From contig NZ_CP101497.1 in NCBI RefSeq assembly GCF_024362325.1, positions 1,860,001 through 1,924,000 on the forward strand: a DNA stretch of 64,000 nucleotides. The letters run 5' to 3'. Below are positions 52,709-61,478 of the stretch, piece by piece. The notes under the pieces are model-generated. The model was not told the DNA's origin and did no database searches. It worked only from the letters and a program-made list of their open reading frames with translations. A program made the position numbers and the translations under genes. The DNA is from Microcella humidisoli (GTDB lineage: Bacteria; Actinomycetota; Actinomycetes; Actinomycetales; Microbacteriaceae). The first letter of the stretch is position 1, and the number at the start of each line of letters is the position of its first letter.

Positions 52709-54103
52709 ATGCCGTCGCTTCCCCGGGCGCTGCGACCGTTCGCGGTCGCACAGTACCGCCTGCTCGCCATCGCCCTCGTGCTCTCGCTGTTCGGCACGGG
52801 CGTGTGGATCGTCGCCGTGGTCTGGCAGGTCATCGAGCTCGACGGCACGCCCGTCGACCTGTCGATCGTCGCGACGGGCGGCAGCATCGGCCTGGTGCTC
52901 GCCGTGCTGTTCGGCGGGGTCGCCGCCGACCGCATCCCGCAGAAGCGCATCCTCGCGGCGGTCGAGACGGTCAAGGCCGCGTCGGCGGCGGCGATCGCCG
53001 TCCTCGCGCTCACAGACTCGCTCGAGGTCTGGCATCTCGCCGTCGTCTCGCTGCTGCTCGGCGTCGCCGACGGCTTCTTCTACCCCGCGTACTCGGCGTG
53101 GCTGCCCGCGCTCCTGCCGGCCGACGACCTGCTGGCCGCCAACGGCATCGAAGGCGTGCTGCGGCCCACGCTCATGCAGGCGGCAGGCCCCGCCGCGGCG
53201 AGTGCCGCCATCGCCATCCTGTCTCCCGGGCTCGGGTTCGCGACCGTCGCTGTCACCCAGGGTGCCGCGGCCGTGCTGCTCGTGGCCATGCGCACGACGC
53301 CCGTGCGGCGCGAGGCCGACGCCGAGCCCGTGCACGCGCTGCGGGCCGTGTGGGTCGACGTGCGCGACGGCGTTCGGTACATGCTGCGCACGCGCTGGCT
53401 GCTGGCGACGCTGCTGTACTCGGCGCTGCTCGTGCTCGTCATCATGGGGCCGATCGAGGTGCTGCTGCCCTTCGCGGTGCGCGATCAGACCGGCGGCGGC
53501 GCCGGCGCCTTCGCGCTCGCCCTCGCGGCCTTCGGCATCGGCGGAGCGCTCGGCTCGATCGTCGTCGCGTCGATGCGGCTGCCGCGCCGCTACCTCACCC
53601 TCATGATCGCGGCGTGGGGGCTCGGCTGCGCGCCGCTCGTCGTCATCGGCCTGACCGATCAGCTCTGGGTCATGGTCATCGCGCTCTTCGTGTGCGGTGT
53701 GCTGTTCTCCGGCGCCACGGTGGTGTGGGGCACCCTGCTGCAGCGCCGCGTGCCGCCCGAGATGCTCGGTCGCGTGTCGAGCCTCGACTTCTTCGTCTCG
53801 CTCGCCTTCATGCCCATCTCGATGGCGATCGCCGGACCGGTCGGCGAGCTCATCGGCATCCCCGTGGCATTCCTCGCCGCGGGCATCATCCCCGTCGTGC
53901 TCGCGGCCCTGACGCTCCTCATCGCGCGGCTCGGCCCGGATGAGCTCGCGCACCCGCTCACGGATGCCGAGGTCGTCGTCTCGACCGACACGGGACCGAT
54001 CGTCACCGGACCGGGGGCGGCGAGCGGCCGCCAGCGCCCCGTCGACGAGCAGAACCCCGCACCCGGCCCCGCTCCGAGCTCCGCTCCGAGTTCCGCGGAG
54101 TAA
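52709..54103 (+). CDS. MFS transporter
   Basis: A 464-residue DHA3-type MFS exporter: twelve helices, first [24 protein letters not shown]. The loop 2-3 motif [12 protein letters not shown] (near residue 72) is a variant of the MFS motif G-x3-D-R-x-x-[23 protein letters not shown] is typical of the EntS/macrolide-efflux group. The C-terminal tail of about 50 residues is Pro/Ser/Thr-rich ([14 protein letters not shown]). Substrate unknown. Leaderless ATG at 52709. It has no adjacent regulator. Confidence 0.9.
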   Translation: MPSLPRALRPFAVAQYRLLAIALVLSLFGTGVWIVAVVWQVIELDGTPVDLSIVATGGSIGLVLAVLFGGVAADRIPQKRILAAVETVKAASAAAIAVLALTDSLEVWHLAVVSLLLGVADGFFYPAYSAWLPALLPADDLLAANGIEGVLRPTLMQAAGPAAASAAIAILSPGLGFATVAVTQGAAAVLLVAMRTTPVRREADAEPVHALRAVWVDVRDGVRYMLRTRWLLATLLYSALLVLVIMGPIEVLLPFAVRDQTGGGAGAFALALAAFGIGGALGSIVVASMRLPRRYLTLMIAAWGLGCAPLVVIGLTDQLWVMVIALFVCGVLFSGATVVWGTLLQRRVPPEMLGRVSSLDFFVSLAFMPISMAIAGPVGELIGIPVAFLAAGIIPVVLAALTLLIARLGPDELAHPLTDAEVVVSTDTGPIVTGPGAASGRQRPVDEQNPAPGPAPSSAPSSAE

Positions 54104-54282
54104 CCGCCCGGCCATCCGCCGTTCACGACGTACAGGGGATGGTCGGCTGGCATGGGGGCGATGCACTGCCCGCGCACGGGCGCTGGGCGGGTGCGGGGGG
54201 CCAAAGTGGGGAACACCCGATCGACACCGCTCGGGCGGGCGCCTCCGTCGCCCTCACGCACGTCATCAGAGATGAGATCCCC

Positions 54283-54681
54283 ATGGCCACCATCGTCGAA
54301 ACCGCCGTCAGCGCCGGATCGTTCACCACTCTCGTCGCCGCCGTCGGTGCTGCCGGCCTCGTCGACACGCTCAACGGAGAGGGCCCCTTCACGGTCTTCG
54401 CCCCCACCGACGAGGCGTTCGCCGCGCTGCCCGAGGGCACCGTCGAGGGCCTGCTCGCCGACATCCCGACCCTCACGTCGATCCTGACGTTCCACGTCGT
54501 GCCGGGTGCCGTGCACGCCGCCGACCTGACCGACGGCCTCAAGGCCGCCACGGTCAACGGCGCCGAGCTCACCTTCGACCTGACCGACGGCGTGAAGGTC
54601 AACGGCGCCACCGTCGTCACGGCCGACATCGTCTGCGACAACGGCGTCATCCACGTCATCGACGCGGTGCTCCTGCCGTAG
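54283..54681 (+). CDS. Single fasciclin-domain protein without signal peptide
   Basis: 132 residues consisting of one FAS1 domain. [20 protein letters not shown] is the start, then the H1-like motif [16 protein letters not shown] (near residues 40-55), LTFHVVPG (about residues 70-77), and the H2-like end [25 protein letters not shown]1 domains are adhesion modules normally outside the cell. Here no signal peptide precedes the ATG, so the protein seems cytoplasmic unless a start further upstream is used; in-frame codons extend to about 54139 but do not form a signal. Two hairpins follow the stop codon. Confidence 0.88.
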   Translation: MATIVETAVSAGSFTTLVAAVGAAGLVDTLNGEGPFTVFAPTDEAFAALPEGTVEGLLADIPTLTSILTFHVVPGAVHAADLTDGLKAATVNGAELTFDLTDGVKVNGATVVTADIVCDNGVIHVIDAVLLP

Positions 54682-54688
54682 CAGTGTT

Positions 54689-54747
54689 GTCCGCCCTCGG
54701 GCGGACGGCAGAACGGGGCGGTCCCTTTCGGGGCCGCCCCGTTCTGC
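54689..54747. terminator. Double hairpin terminator
   Basis: First hairpin GTCCGCCC/GGGCGGAC (54689-54706). Second hairpin with a perfect 14-bp stem: GCAGAACGGGGCGG (54708-54721) with CCGCCCCGTTCTGC (54734-54747). It separates the fasciclin gene from the convergent YceI gene. Confidence 0.75.
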
Positions 54748-54793
54748 GTGGGAGGGGTCGGGGCGCGCAGCGCCCCGCATCCAGCGCTGCCGC

Positions 54794-55357
54794 CTAGTCG
54801 GCCTGCAGCGCGAACTGCGCGTCGATCGTGATCGTCACGTCGTCACCGAGCAGGAAGCCGCCGGTCTCGAGTGCGGCGTTCCAGTTGACGCCGAACTCGC
54901 TGCGGCTGATGACGGTACTGCCGCTCGCGGCCGCCTTGACGTTGCCGTAGGGGTCGGTCGCGATGCCGCCGAACTCGCCCGTGAGGGTGACGGGCTTGGT
55001 GACGCCGCGCAGGGTGAGCTCGCCGTCGAGCAGGAGGGCGTCGCCCTCGACCCGCAGGCCCGTCGACACGAAGGTCAGGGTGGGGTACTCGTCGATGGCG
55101 AAGAAGTCGTTGGTGCGCAGGTGCGCGTCGCGGTCGGCGTTCTTGGTGTTGATCGAGGCCATGTCGACCGTCACGGTCACGCTCGACTCGAGCGGGTTCT
55201 CGGCGGCGATGACGGTCGCGTCGAACGACTCGAAGACGCCCTTGACCTTGCTGATGGCGAGGTGGCGCACGCTGAAGCCGATCTCGGTGTGGGCGTGGTC
55301 GACGGTCCAGGTTCCGGTGCGGTAGCCGGGGATCGTGTCGGCGGTGAGAGTGGTCAC
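54794..55357 (-). CDS. yceI: YceI family protein
   Basis: A 187-residue lipocalin-like beta-barrel protein binding isoprenoid-type ligands. Family landmarks: GTWTVDHAHTEIGFSVRHLAISKVKGVF, VTVDMASINTKNADRDAHL, ELTLRGVTKPVTL and a C-terminal DDVTITIDAQFAL. Periplasmic or excreted in other bacteria, but no signal peptide here, as in many actinobacterial copies. GTG 55357 with AAGGAG about eight bases upstream. A 16-18 bp palindrome lies upstream and is a candidate operator. Confidence 0.94.
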   Translation of the reverse strand: MTTLTADTIPGYRTGTWTVDHAHTEIGFSVRHLAISKVKGVFESFDATVIAAENPLESSVTVTVDMASINTKNADRDAHLRTNDFFAIDEYPTLTFVSTGLRVEGDALLLDGELTLRGVTKPVTLTGEFGGIATDPYGNVKAAASGSTVISRSEFGVNWNAALETGGFLLGDDVTITIDAQFALQAD

Positions 55358-55429
55358 GAGGGGTTCTCCTTCGTCGGTGGCGATGTCGAGCCGGTCGGCT
55401 CTCGACGTCGCGAGTCGGTGCGCAGCAAT

Positions 55430-55447
55430 TCGATGCGAACGCATCGA
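55430..55447. promoter_or_regulatory. Palindrome TCGATGCG-AA-CGCATCGA upstream of yceI
   Basis: Two perfect 8-base arms around AA, about 75-90 bases upstream of the YceI start and 95 bases upstream of the methyltransferase. Style and position fit a MarR- or TetR-type operator. The half-site GCATCGATGCG also continues to 55451. Confidence 0.5.
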
Positions 55448-55541
55448 TGCGCGGCGACTCCTGATGCAACGCGACCGCGTCGACCATCTATTCCCCACCA
55501 CCGCACATTCCGTCCGTCCCGGCGTGGGGTTGACTAGAGGG

Positions 55542-57074
55542 GTGGATGCCGAGCTCACCGCCCTCCTGCGCGCCGACCTGCTCGCCGCCGGGTACACGGT
55601 CGACCGGCTGCGGCAGCTGTGGGGCGACGAGGCCGACGCGGCCCTCGCGCGCGGCGACCGCGTGCCGGCGGGTCGGGCACTCCGGGCGATCGACGAGTCG
55701 CCCGCGGCGACGCTCGCCCGGCTCTTCGTGCTCGGCGAGACCGTGGATGACACGGCGCTCGCGCGGGCCTTGCCCGCCCTCGGCACGGCGGGGGCCCGCG
55801 CGCTCGGGCTCGTCGACGCGGGCGGCCGAGCGCTGCTCGACCTCCGGCCCTACACGGCCATCGACGCCGGGGGAGCCGTGCAGTGGCTCGTCGCCTCCGA
55901 CCTCGGTGAGCTCGCCCTCGGCGGCGCGCTGCCGCCCGACCACGTGCTCGGCGTCGGCGGGGCCTCGCTGACGCTCGCGGCGCTCATCCCGACCGAGCCG
56001 GTCGACTCGGTGCTCGACCTCGGCACCGGCTGCGGCATCCAGTCGCTGCACGCCGCCCGGCACGCGCGTCGCGTCGTGGCCACCGACATCTCGGCGCGCG
56101 CTCTCGAGCGCGCGGCGTTGACGCTCGCGCTCAACGCCGTCGACGCGGTCGAGCTGCGGCAGGGCGACCTGTTCGCGCCCGTCGCGGGGGAGCGCTTCGA
56201 CCGCATCGTCAGCAATCCGCCGTTCGTCATCACGCCGCGGCGCGCGGGCGTTCCCGTGTACGAGTACCGCGACGGCGGCCGCGTCGGCGACGCGATCGTC
56301 GAGCAGGTCGTGCGCGGCGCGGCCGAGCACCTGACCCCCGGCGGCACGGCGCACCTGCTCGGCAACTGGGAGTACCACGACGCGATGGGCGGCGACGGCC
56401 TGGCCCGCGTGCGCCGCTGGATCGACGAGGCGGGTCTCGACGGCTGGGTCGTCGAGCGCGAGCGGCAGAGCCCGGCCGAGTACGCGGCCACCTGGATCCG
56501 CGACGGCGGCACGCGCGTCGGCAGCCCCGAGTACGAGCAACTCGCGGCCGAGTGGCTCGACGACTTCGCGGCCCGCGGCGTGACGGCCGTCGGCTTCGGC
56601 TACGTCGTGCTGCGTCGACCCGTGGGCCCGGATGCGGTGCGCCTGCTGCGCACCGAAGTGCTCGGCTCCCCGCTCGGCGGCACGCCCACGGGCATCGGCG
56701 ACCACCTGCTCGCGGGCCTGCGCGCGCACGACCGCATCGCGGCGCTCGACGACGCAGAGCTCGAGACGCTGCGGCTCGAGGTCGCGCCCGACGTGACCGA
56801 GGAGCGCCACTACTGGCCGGGGGAGGAGAACCCCACGGTGATCCGCCTGCGGCAGGGCGGCGGCTTCGCGCGCACGATCGACGCGGATGCCGCGCTCGCC
56901 GGCCTCGTCGGTGCGAGCGACGGCGACCTCACGGTCGGAGAGATCGTCGGCGCCCTCGCCGACCTGCTCGAGGTCGACGAGGGCGCCCTGCGCGCGCAAC
57001 TGCTGCCGCAGGTGCGCGAGCTCGTGGTGACGGGGCTGCTCAGCCCTGCGACGGGGTCGCCCGCCGCAGGATGA
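55542..57074 (+). CDS. SAM-dependent methyltransferase, HemK/PrmC-like, with N- and C-terminal extra domains
   Basis: A 510-residue class I methyltransferase. The N-terminal helical domain (about residues 1-130) is of the type that precedes release-factor or protein methyltransferases. The SAM motif is VLDLGTGCGIQSLHA (near residues 163-177), followed by VVATDISARALERAALTLALN, and the catalytic NPPF in RIVSNPPFVITPRR, the signature of N5-glutamine or base methylation. The C-terminal 150 residues form a winged-helix-like domain. GTG 55542 is chosen because a TTGACT box ends 6 bases before it. The gene overlaps the convergent ABC permease gene by 35 bases. Confidence 0.88.
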   Translation: MDAELTALLRADLLAAGYTVDRLRQLWGDEADAALARGDRVPAGRALRAIDESPAATLARLFVLGETVDDTALARALPALGTAGARALGLVDAGGRALLDLRPYTAIDAGGAVQWLVASDLGELALGGALPPDHVLGVGGASLTLAALIPTEPVDSVLDLGTGCGIQSLHAARHARRVVATDISARALERAALTLALNAVDAVELRQGDLFAPVAGERFDRIVSNPPFVITPRRAGVPVYEYRDGGRVGDAIVEQVVRGAAEHLTPGGTAHLLGNWEYHDAMGGDGLARVRRWIDEAGLDGWVVERERQSPAEYAATWIRDGGTRVGSPEYEQLAAEWLDDFAARGVTAVGFGYVVLRRPVGPDAVRLLRTEVLGSPLGGTPTGIGDHLLAGLRAHDRIAALDDAELETLRLEVAPDVTEERHYWPGEENPTVIRLRQGGGFARTIDADAALAGLVGASDGDLTVGEIVGALADLLEVDEGALRAQLLPQVRELVVTGLLSPATGSPAAG

Positions 57075-57807
57075 GCCAGGCCGCGAGCGCGCAAAACGCG
57101 GTGATGATGAGGCTCCACGCCGCCGAGCCGAGCACGCCCGCGGCGGCGAAGAACGCGCCCACCTGCGGCCATGCGTCGAGCCAGGTGGCGAGCGCAGCGC
57201 CGCCGATGCCGAGGAAGACCAGCCCTCCCCAGAAGGCGTACATGCCCAGGGCCTTCCAGCGCACGTAGACCGACGCGGTGGCGGCACCGATCGAGAAGAA
57301 AAGCAGGAAGGCGAGCAGGCTGAGGGCCAGTCCCTCCCACCACTCGGCTCGCCAGAGCTCGTCGGTCGTGAAGAAGCTGTGCCCGACGCCCCATCCGCCC
57401 GTCGCGCGCTCGACGAGCGAGGCCACGATCAGCATCGCCGAGTAGCCGAGCGAGAGCACGATCGCGAAGACTCCGAAGCCGAGAACGAAGTCGCGGCGCG
57501 TGCTGCCGTAGCCGAGAGCGAGGGGGAAGGCCTGGTTCACGCTCTGCACGGCGACGACGAGCATGTAGATGAACAGGAAGAGCACTCCGCCGTTGATGGA
57601 GGAGTCCATCTCGCCATCCGCCGGGATGCTCGCGCGCACGATCCCCCAGATGGCCATGTTCATGAGGAACACGACGCCGAGAATGAGCAGCGGAGTGTAG
57701 ATCGCCGTCCACGGGTTCGCGAACAGCAGGCGCACGATCGTGGCGACGCGCGTGACCAGCGGTCGCGGCTCGAGTGCCAGCGGGGCGGGGGCGGTGGTCG
57801 TGGTCAT
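57040..57807 (-). CDS. ABC transporter permease
   Basis: A 255-residue ABC-2-like membrane protein with about six helices. Helices include NPWTAIYTPLLILGVVFLMNMAIWGI and GGVLFLFIYMLVVAVQSVNQAFPLALGY, followed by STRRDFVLGFGVFAIVLSLG, a segment typical of GntR-linked permeases. Partner of the ATP-binding protein, with which it overlaps by four bases (ATGA). Probably a drug, lantibiotic or cell-envelope exporter, inferred from the YtrA-type operon layout. Confidence 0.86.
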   Translation of the reverse strand: MTTTTAPAPLALEPRPLVTRVATIVRLLFANPWTAIYTPLLILGVVFLMNMAIWGIVRASIPADGEMDSSINGGVLFLFIYMLVVAVQSVNQAFPLALGYGSTRRDFVLGFGVFAIVLSLGYSAMLIVASLVERATGGWGVGHSFFTTDELWRAEWWEGLALSLLAFLLFFSIGAATASVYVRWKALGMYAFWGGLVFLGIGGAALATWLDAWPQVGAFFAAAGVLGSAAWSLIITAFCALAAWLILRRATPSQG

Positions 57808-58697
57808 CGCGTGACCTCCTCGTGCTCGGTGGGGGTGCCCCCGGTCTGACGGATGATGAGCTGCTGCAGCGAGACGGGCCCGACCTCGAGGCCGGCGGCT
57901 CGCGCCGCGCCCGCGGCCTGCTCGGTGATGCCCGCGACGGTCGCGCTGACGAATCCGCCCAAGCGCTCGCGGTGGATCACCTCGAGGCCCGCGACCGCCT
58001 GCTCGACGGCCTCGGCCGGGCCGGCGAGGGTGGCGGCGTGGGCGCGGAGGGCATCCACGGGCGAATCGATGAGGATGCGGCCATTGTCGATCACGAGCGC
58101 GTGTTCGAGCAGATCGGCGACCTCGTCGATGAGGTGCGTCGAGAGGATGACCGTTCGGGGGTGCTCGGCGTAGTCGGCGAGCAGTCGGTCGTAGAACGCC
58201 TGGCGCGCGATCGCGTCGAGCCCGAGGTAGGGCTCGTCGAAGATCGTGAGGGGCGCGCGCGAGGCGAGGCCGACGATGATGCCGACGCTCGACAGCTGAC
58301 CGCGCGAGAGCTTCTTGATACGGCGGTCGACCGGCAGCCGGAACTCGGTGGCCAGGTCGCGTGCGAACTCGGCGTCCCAGTTCGGGAAGAACCCGGGGGC
58401 GGCCGCGAAGACGTGCTTCGGCTTGAAGTCGTCGGGGTAGCGCTGGCTCTCTTTGATGAAGCACGTGTGCTGCAGCACGCGCGGATTCTCGACGGGCGAC
58501 TCGCCGGCGATCGTGATGCTGCCGGCGGTCGCGAACTCCTGCCCCGTGAGCAGGTGCATGAGGGTGGTCTTGCCGGCGCCGTTGCGTCCGAGGAGACCGG
58601 TGATGGTGTTGCGTGCCAACTGGAAGTCGACGCCGTCGACGGCCGTGATGCCGCGATAGCGCTTCGTGAGGCCGCGCGCCTCGACGATGGTGGTCAT
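57804..58697 (-). CDS. ABC transporter ATP-binding protein
   Basis: A 297-residue ATPase. Walker A GRNGAGKTTLM (near residues 37-47), signature KLSRGQLSSVG, Walker B TIFDEPYLGLD and the H-loop in ILSTHLIDEVADL. The signature motif is the LSRGQ variant common in the YtrB/EcsA group. The C-terminal region (about residues 215-297) varies between relatives. The GntR regulator starts four bases upstream-overlapping, so it is the second gene of a regulator-ATPase-permease operon. Confidence 0.95.
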   Translation of the reverse strand: MTTIVEARGLTKRYRGITAVDGVDFQLARNTITGLLGRNGAGKTTLMHLLTGQEFATAGSITIAGESPVENPRVLQHTCFIKESQRYPDDFKPKHVFAAAPGFFPNWDAEFARDLATEFRLPVDRRIKKLSRGQLSSVGIIVGLASRAPLTIFDEPYLGLDAIARQAFYDRLLADYAEHPRTVILSTHLIDEVADLLEHALVIDNGRILIDSPVDALRAHAATLAGPAEAVEQAVAGLEVIHRERLGGFVSATVAGITEQAAGAARAAGLEVGPVSLQQLIIRQTGGTPTEHEEVTR

Positions 58698-59047
58698 GGG
58701 GTGCCCTTTCGGATCATCTCGATCAGGTGGTCGGTGGTGAGGCCCAGCGCCCGCGCCTCGATGACGAGCGGGTGCACGTACTCGGCGGCGAAGCGTTCGC
58801 GACGATCGGCCAGCAGCCGATCGCGCGCGCCGTCGGCGACGAACATGCCGATGCCGCGGCGCTTGTAGAGCACCCCCGCGTCGACGAGCAGGCTGATGCC
58901 TTTGAGTGCCGTCGCGGGATTGATGCGATGGAACGCCGCGACCTCATTGATCGAGGGCACCTGGGCGCCCTCGGCGAGCGAGCCGTCGATCACCTGGTTC
59001 TCGATCAGCTCGGCGATCTGGAGGAAGATCGGTCGACCGTCGTCCAC
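58694..59047 (-). CDS. GntR-family regulator, YtrA subfamily
   Basis: A 117-residue regulator: a winged helix (PIFLQIAELIENQVIDGSLAEGAQVPSINEVA), a recognition helix INPATALKGISLLVDAGVLYKR and a short helical dimerisation tail, with no effector domain. This is the YtrA subfamily, which represses its own operon and the linked ABC transporter. GTG 59047 with GGGAGG six bases upstream. The promoter contains a GTTACTT-N4-AAGTAAC palindrome, so autorepression is likely. Confidence 0.94.
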   Translation of the reverse strand: MDDGRPIFLQIAELIENQVIDGSLAEGAQVPSINEVAAFHRINPATALKGISLLVDAGVLYKRRGIGMFVADGARDRLLADRRERFAAEYVHPLVIEARALGLTTDHLIEMIRKGTP

Positions 59048-59068
59048 GCGAGCCTCCCTTCTGTGTCG

Positions 59069-59086
59069 GTTACTTAGTCAAGTAAC
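59069..59086. promoter_or_regulatory. GntR operator GTTACTT-N4-AAGTAAC
   Basis: Perfect 7-base arms around AGTC, 22 bases upstream of the regulator start, in a locally AT-rich stretch. Extended GGTTA/TAACC flanks are present. The likely binding site of the YtrA-type repressor encoded next to it. Confidence 0.75.
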
Positions 59087-59167
59087 TAACCAGAGAACCG
59101 GACGCGTGTCAAGCGGGGCACGGCGAAGCCGGCCTCGCACGATGGCGGGGCCCAGCGCGAGCGTCGG

Positions 59168-60004
59168 CTAGCGCGCCGAACGCCGCCAGTCGGGAACCGT
59201 GATCAGGATGGCGATCGCGCTGAGCGCCACGCCCGTGAGCCCGAACGCGAGGCTCGCGGGGCTCTGCACGCCGCTCGCCATGAATGGCAGGTCGTCGGGC
59301 AGGCTGATGCCGATGCCGAGGTACGGGAACCACGCGGCGACGACGATCGCGCTGCCCGCGATGCAGGCCGCGGCGAGCATGCGTCGCGGCGTCAGGATGC
59401 GGTCGGCGGCGATCGCCGGCAGCAGTGCGAGCACCGCGACACCGAGCACGACGGCGAGCGAGAGCGCCACCCAGATGGTCATCGAGATCGTGAACCCGAC
59501 GCGCGAGGCCGTGTTCCAGACGGCATAGACCTCGTCGAGCGTCAGCTGGCCCTGCGCGATCGCGAGCGGCTGCTCGATCGCGAGGGCGTACGCGCCGAAC
59601 GCGACGAGGCCGAGCAGCGCAGCGGCCGCCGCGAGGCCGACGCGGCGGCGCAGACCGCGCGATTCGGGGCCCGGCGACGACCCGGGACCGACCCCGCCCT
59701 CGCCCACGACCGTGCCATCGACGAGGATGACGCGCTGCCGGGGCACGAGCGGCTCATCGAGGAACTCGCCCGCGCGGTCGGCGGGGGTCATGCCGTCGAG
59801 GCTCGTCATGAGCGCACCCGAGCCGACCCGACGGACTCCGCGCACGATCGCGGCGGCGTTGAGACCGCCGCCGAGCAGCACGAGCGCGAGGGCGAGCCAC
59901 AGGAATCCGACGGCGCCGCCGGCCGCGAACCAGCCGAACCCCGCGACGGGAGCCAGCAGCAGGCACGTGAGCCCCCAGCGGAACAGTTGACCGGTCGAGC
60001 GCAC
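59168..60004 (-). CDS. Membrane protein, unknown function
   Basis: A 278-residue protein with about six helices: two at the N-terminus (GLTCLLLAPVAGFGWFAAGG and VGFLWLALALVLLGGGLNAA), a cytoplasmic Gly/Pro/Arg linker near residues 70-118, then four more (VGLAAAAALLGLVAFGAYAL, SMTIWVALSLAVVLGVAVLALL, MLAAACIAGSAIVVAAWF, LAFGLTGVALSAIAILITV). No family recognised. GTG 60004 with AAGGGAG upstream; a TACCCT box on the minus strand (60040-60045) gives a leader of about 29 bases. Divergent from the DUF3097 gene. Confidence 0.75.
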   Translation of the reverse strand: MRSTGQLFRWGLTCLLLAPVAGFGWFAAGGAVGFLWLALALVLLGGGLNAAAIVRGVRRVGSGALMTSLDGMTPADRAGEFLDEPLVPRQRVILVDGTVVGEGGVGPGSSPGPESRGLRRRVGLAAAAALLGLVAFGAYALAIEQPLAIAQGQLTLDEVYAVWNTASRVGFTISMTIWVALSLAVVLGVAVLALLPAIAADRILTPRRMLAAACIAGSAIVVAAWFPYLGIGISLPDDLPFMASGVQSPASLAFGLTGVALSAIAILITVPDWRRSAR

Positions 60005-60057
60005 GGCATCTCCCTTGTATCGCGTGTCGTGATGCGGCCAGGGTAGCCGACACGCCG

Positions 60058-60063
60058 TAGCCT
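60058..60063 (+). promoter_or_regulatory. leaderless -10 element TAGCCT
   Basis: TAGCCT ends 6 bases before GTG 60070. Confidence 0.45.
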
Positions 60064-60069
60064 CGCGGG

Positions 60070-60927
60070 GTGCGCGACTATAGCGATGACGTGCTCTCCG
60101 GCGATTGGCGTGCGGCGGGGCGCACGGTCTCGGCCGATGTGCACGCGGTCATCGACCTCGTCGTCGAGCTGCCCGGCGGGGACTCCGCCGATAACGCCGC
60201 GGGCTTCGTCGGCGCAGTGGTGCACGTCGACGCCGGCAACGTTCACCTCGAAGACCGCCACGGGCGCGTGCGGGTCTTCCCGCTCGGCGCGGGGTTCCTC
60301 GTCGAGGGGCGGCCCGTGCGCCTCATCGCGCCGAGCGCTCCCGTCGCGTCGACCGGCCGCGCGCGCACCGCGAGCGGATCGTTCGCGGTGGCGGATGCTC
60401 GAGCACGCGTGGCCCGTGCGAGCCGCATCTGGGTCGAGGGAAAGCACGACGCCGAGCTCGTCGAGCAGGTGTGGGGCGACGACCTGCGCATCGAGGGCGT
60501 CGTGGTCGAGCAGCTCGAGGGCGTCGACCACCTCGCCGAGCTGCTCGTCGACTTCGCGCCGTCGCCCGGGCGCCGGGTCGGCGTGCTCGTCGACCACTGG
60601 GTTCCCGGATCGAAGGAGGTGCGACTCGTCGAGCAGGCGATCGCGCGGGTGGATGCCCGCCACGTGCTCGCGATCGGGCATCCGTTCATCGACATCTGGC
60701 AGGCGGTGCGCCCGGCGGCGGTCGGCATCGCGGCGTGGCCCGACGTTCCGCGCGGGCAGGACTGGAAGACGGGCACGTGCCGCGCGCTGGGCTGGCCGCA
60801 CGAGACGGCGGCGGACCGCGCCGCGGCCTGGCGCCGCATCCGGGGCAGCGTGCGCGGCTACGCCGACCTCGACCCCGCGCTGCTGGGCCGGGTGGAGCAG
60901 CTCATCGACTTCGTCACCGCCGAGTAG
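60070..60927 (+). CDS. DUF3097 family protein
   Basis: A 285-residue cytoplasmic protein conserved in actinobacteria. It starts RDYSDDVLSGDWRAAGRTVSADVHAVIDLVVE. The most conserved part is RIWVEGKHDAELVEQVWGDDLRIEGVVVEQLEGVDHL, a TOPRIM-like pattern (V-E-G-K-x-D with an acidic D-x-D-like region later, GVLVDHWVPGSKE). TOPRIM folds act in DNA or RNA cleavage and ligation, which is the best clue to its role; function is not established. GTG 60070 is fixed by the -10 box. Confidence 0.88.
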   Translation: MRDYSDDVLSGDWRAAGRTVSADVHAVIDLVVELPGGDSADNAAGFVGAVVHVDAGNVHLEDRHGRVRVFPLGAGFLVEGRPVRLIAPSAPVASTGRARTASGSFAVADARARVARASRIWVEGKHDAELVEQVWGDDLRIEGVVVEQLEGVDHLAELLVDFAPSPGRRVGVLVDHWVPGSKEVRLVEQAIARVDARHVLAIGHPFIDIWQAVRPAAVGIAAWPDVPRGQDWKTGTCRALGWPHETAADRAAAWRRIRGSVRGYADLDPALLGRVEQLIDFVTAE

Positions 60928-60945
60928 CGGCGCAGGAATGACGAA

Positions 60946-60973
60946 AGCCGCCCCACGTCATCGGGGGGCGGCT
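60946..60973. terminator. Bidirectional hairpin terminator, 9-bp stem
   Basis: AGCCGCCCC (60946-60954) pairs with GGGGCGGCT (60965-60973) around a 10-base loop, between the convergent DUF3097 and cold-shock genes. Confidence 0.65.
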
Positions 60974-61017
60974 CTCGTGTGTCTCAGCTCGAGCGGACTC
61001 GAGAAGACGGGAGGGAA

Positions 61018-61221
61018 CTAGAGCGGGCGGATGTTCTCAGCCTGCAGACCCTTGGGGCCCTGCGCGACGTCGAATTCGACCTTCTGGTTCTCGTCGAGCG
61101 AGCGGTACCCGTTCGACTGGATGGCGGAGAAGTGCGCGAACACGTCGGCGCTTCCGTCATCGGGGGTGATGAAACCGAAACCCTTTTCGGCGTTGAACCA
61201 CTTAACAGTGCCTGTCGTCAT
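61018..61221 (-). CDS. Cold-shock protein, CspA family
   Basis: 67 residues, the standard size: [21 protein letters not shown] with RNP1 KGFGFI, and RNP2 in [10 protein letters not shown], ending [20 protein letters not shown]. Single-stranded nucleic-acid chaperone. ATG 61221 with AAGGAG about seven bases upstream. A long untranslated leader with a perfect 17-base palindrome precedes it, as in other cold-shock genes whose leader controls translation. Confidence 0.97.
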   Translation of the reverse strand: MTTGTVKWFNAEKGFGFITPDDGSADVFAHFSAIQSNGYRSLDENQKVEFDVAQGPKGLQAENIRPL

Positions 61222-61245
61222 TGCTGACTCCTTGTTACTCACGGA

Positions 61246-61262
61246 GTTTCGACTGTCGAAAC
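61246..61262. promoter_or_regulatory. Palindrome GTTTCGACTGTCGAAAC in the csp leader
   Basis: 17 bases with two perfect 8-base arms around one T, about 25-40 bases upstream of the cold-shock start. A TTCGACTG-like half-site recurs just upstream. It would form a hairpin in the mRNA or bind a dimeric protein. A TATAGA box lies further upstream on the minus strand (near 61300). Confidence 0.6.
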
Positions 61263-61478
61263 CACCAGTCGAACCACTCGTGAATCCTGCTCTATACGAG
61301 AGCACGTACTGCTTGCACCGCACGTTCGGATCGCCGAGGCGTATCAACTTCGCTCCTGACAGTAGTGCACGGCGAGCGCTGCAGGGGCATCCTTCACCGA
61401 GTTGTTACACGAGTTCTGCACAGCCTGCACCGAACGACGGGCCTTAATGTGGGGGATCCGACCCCCAGGAGACACCGC

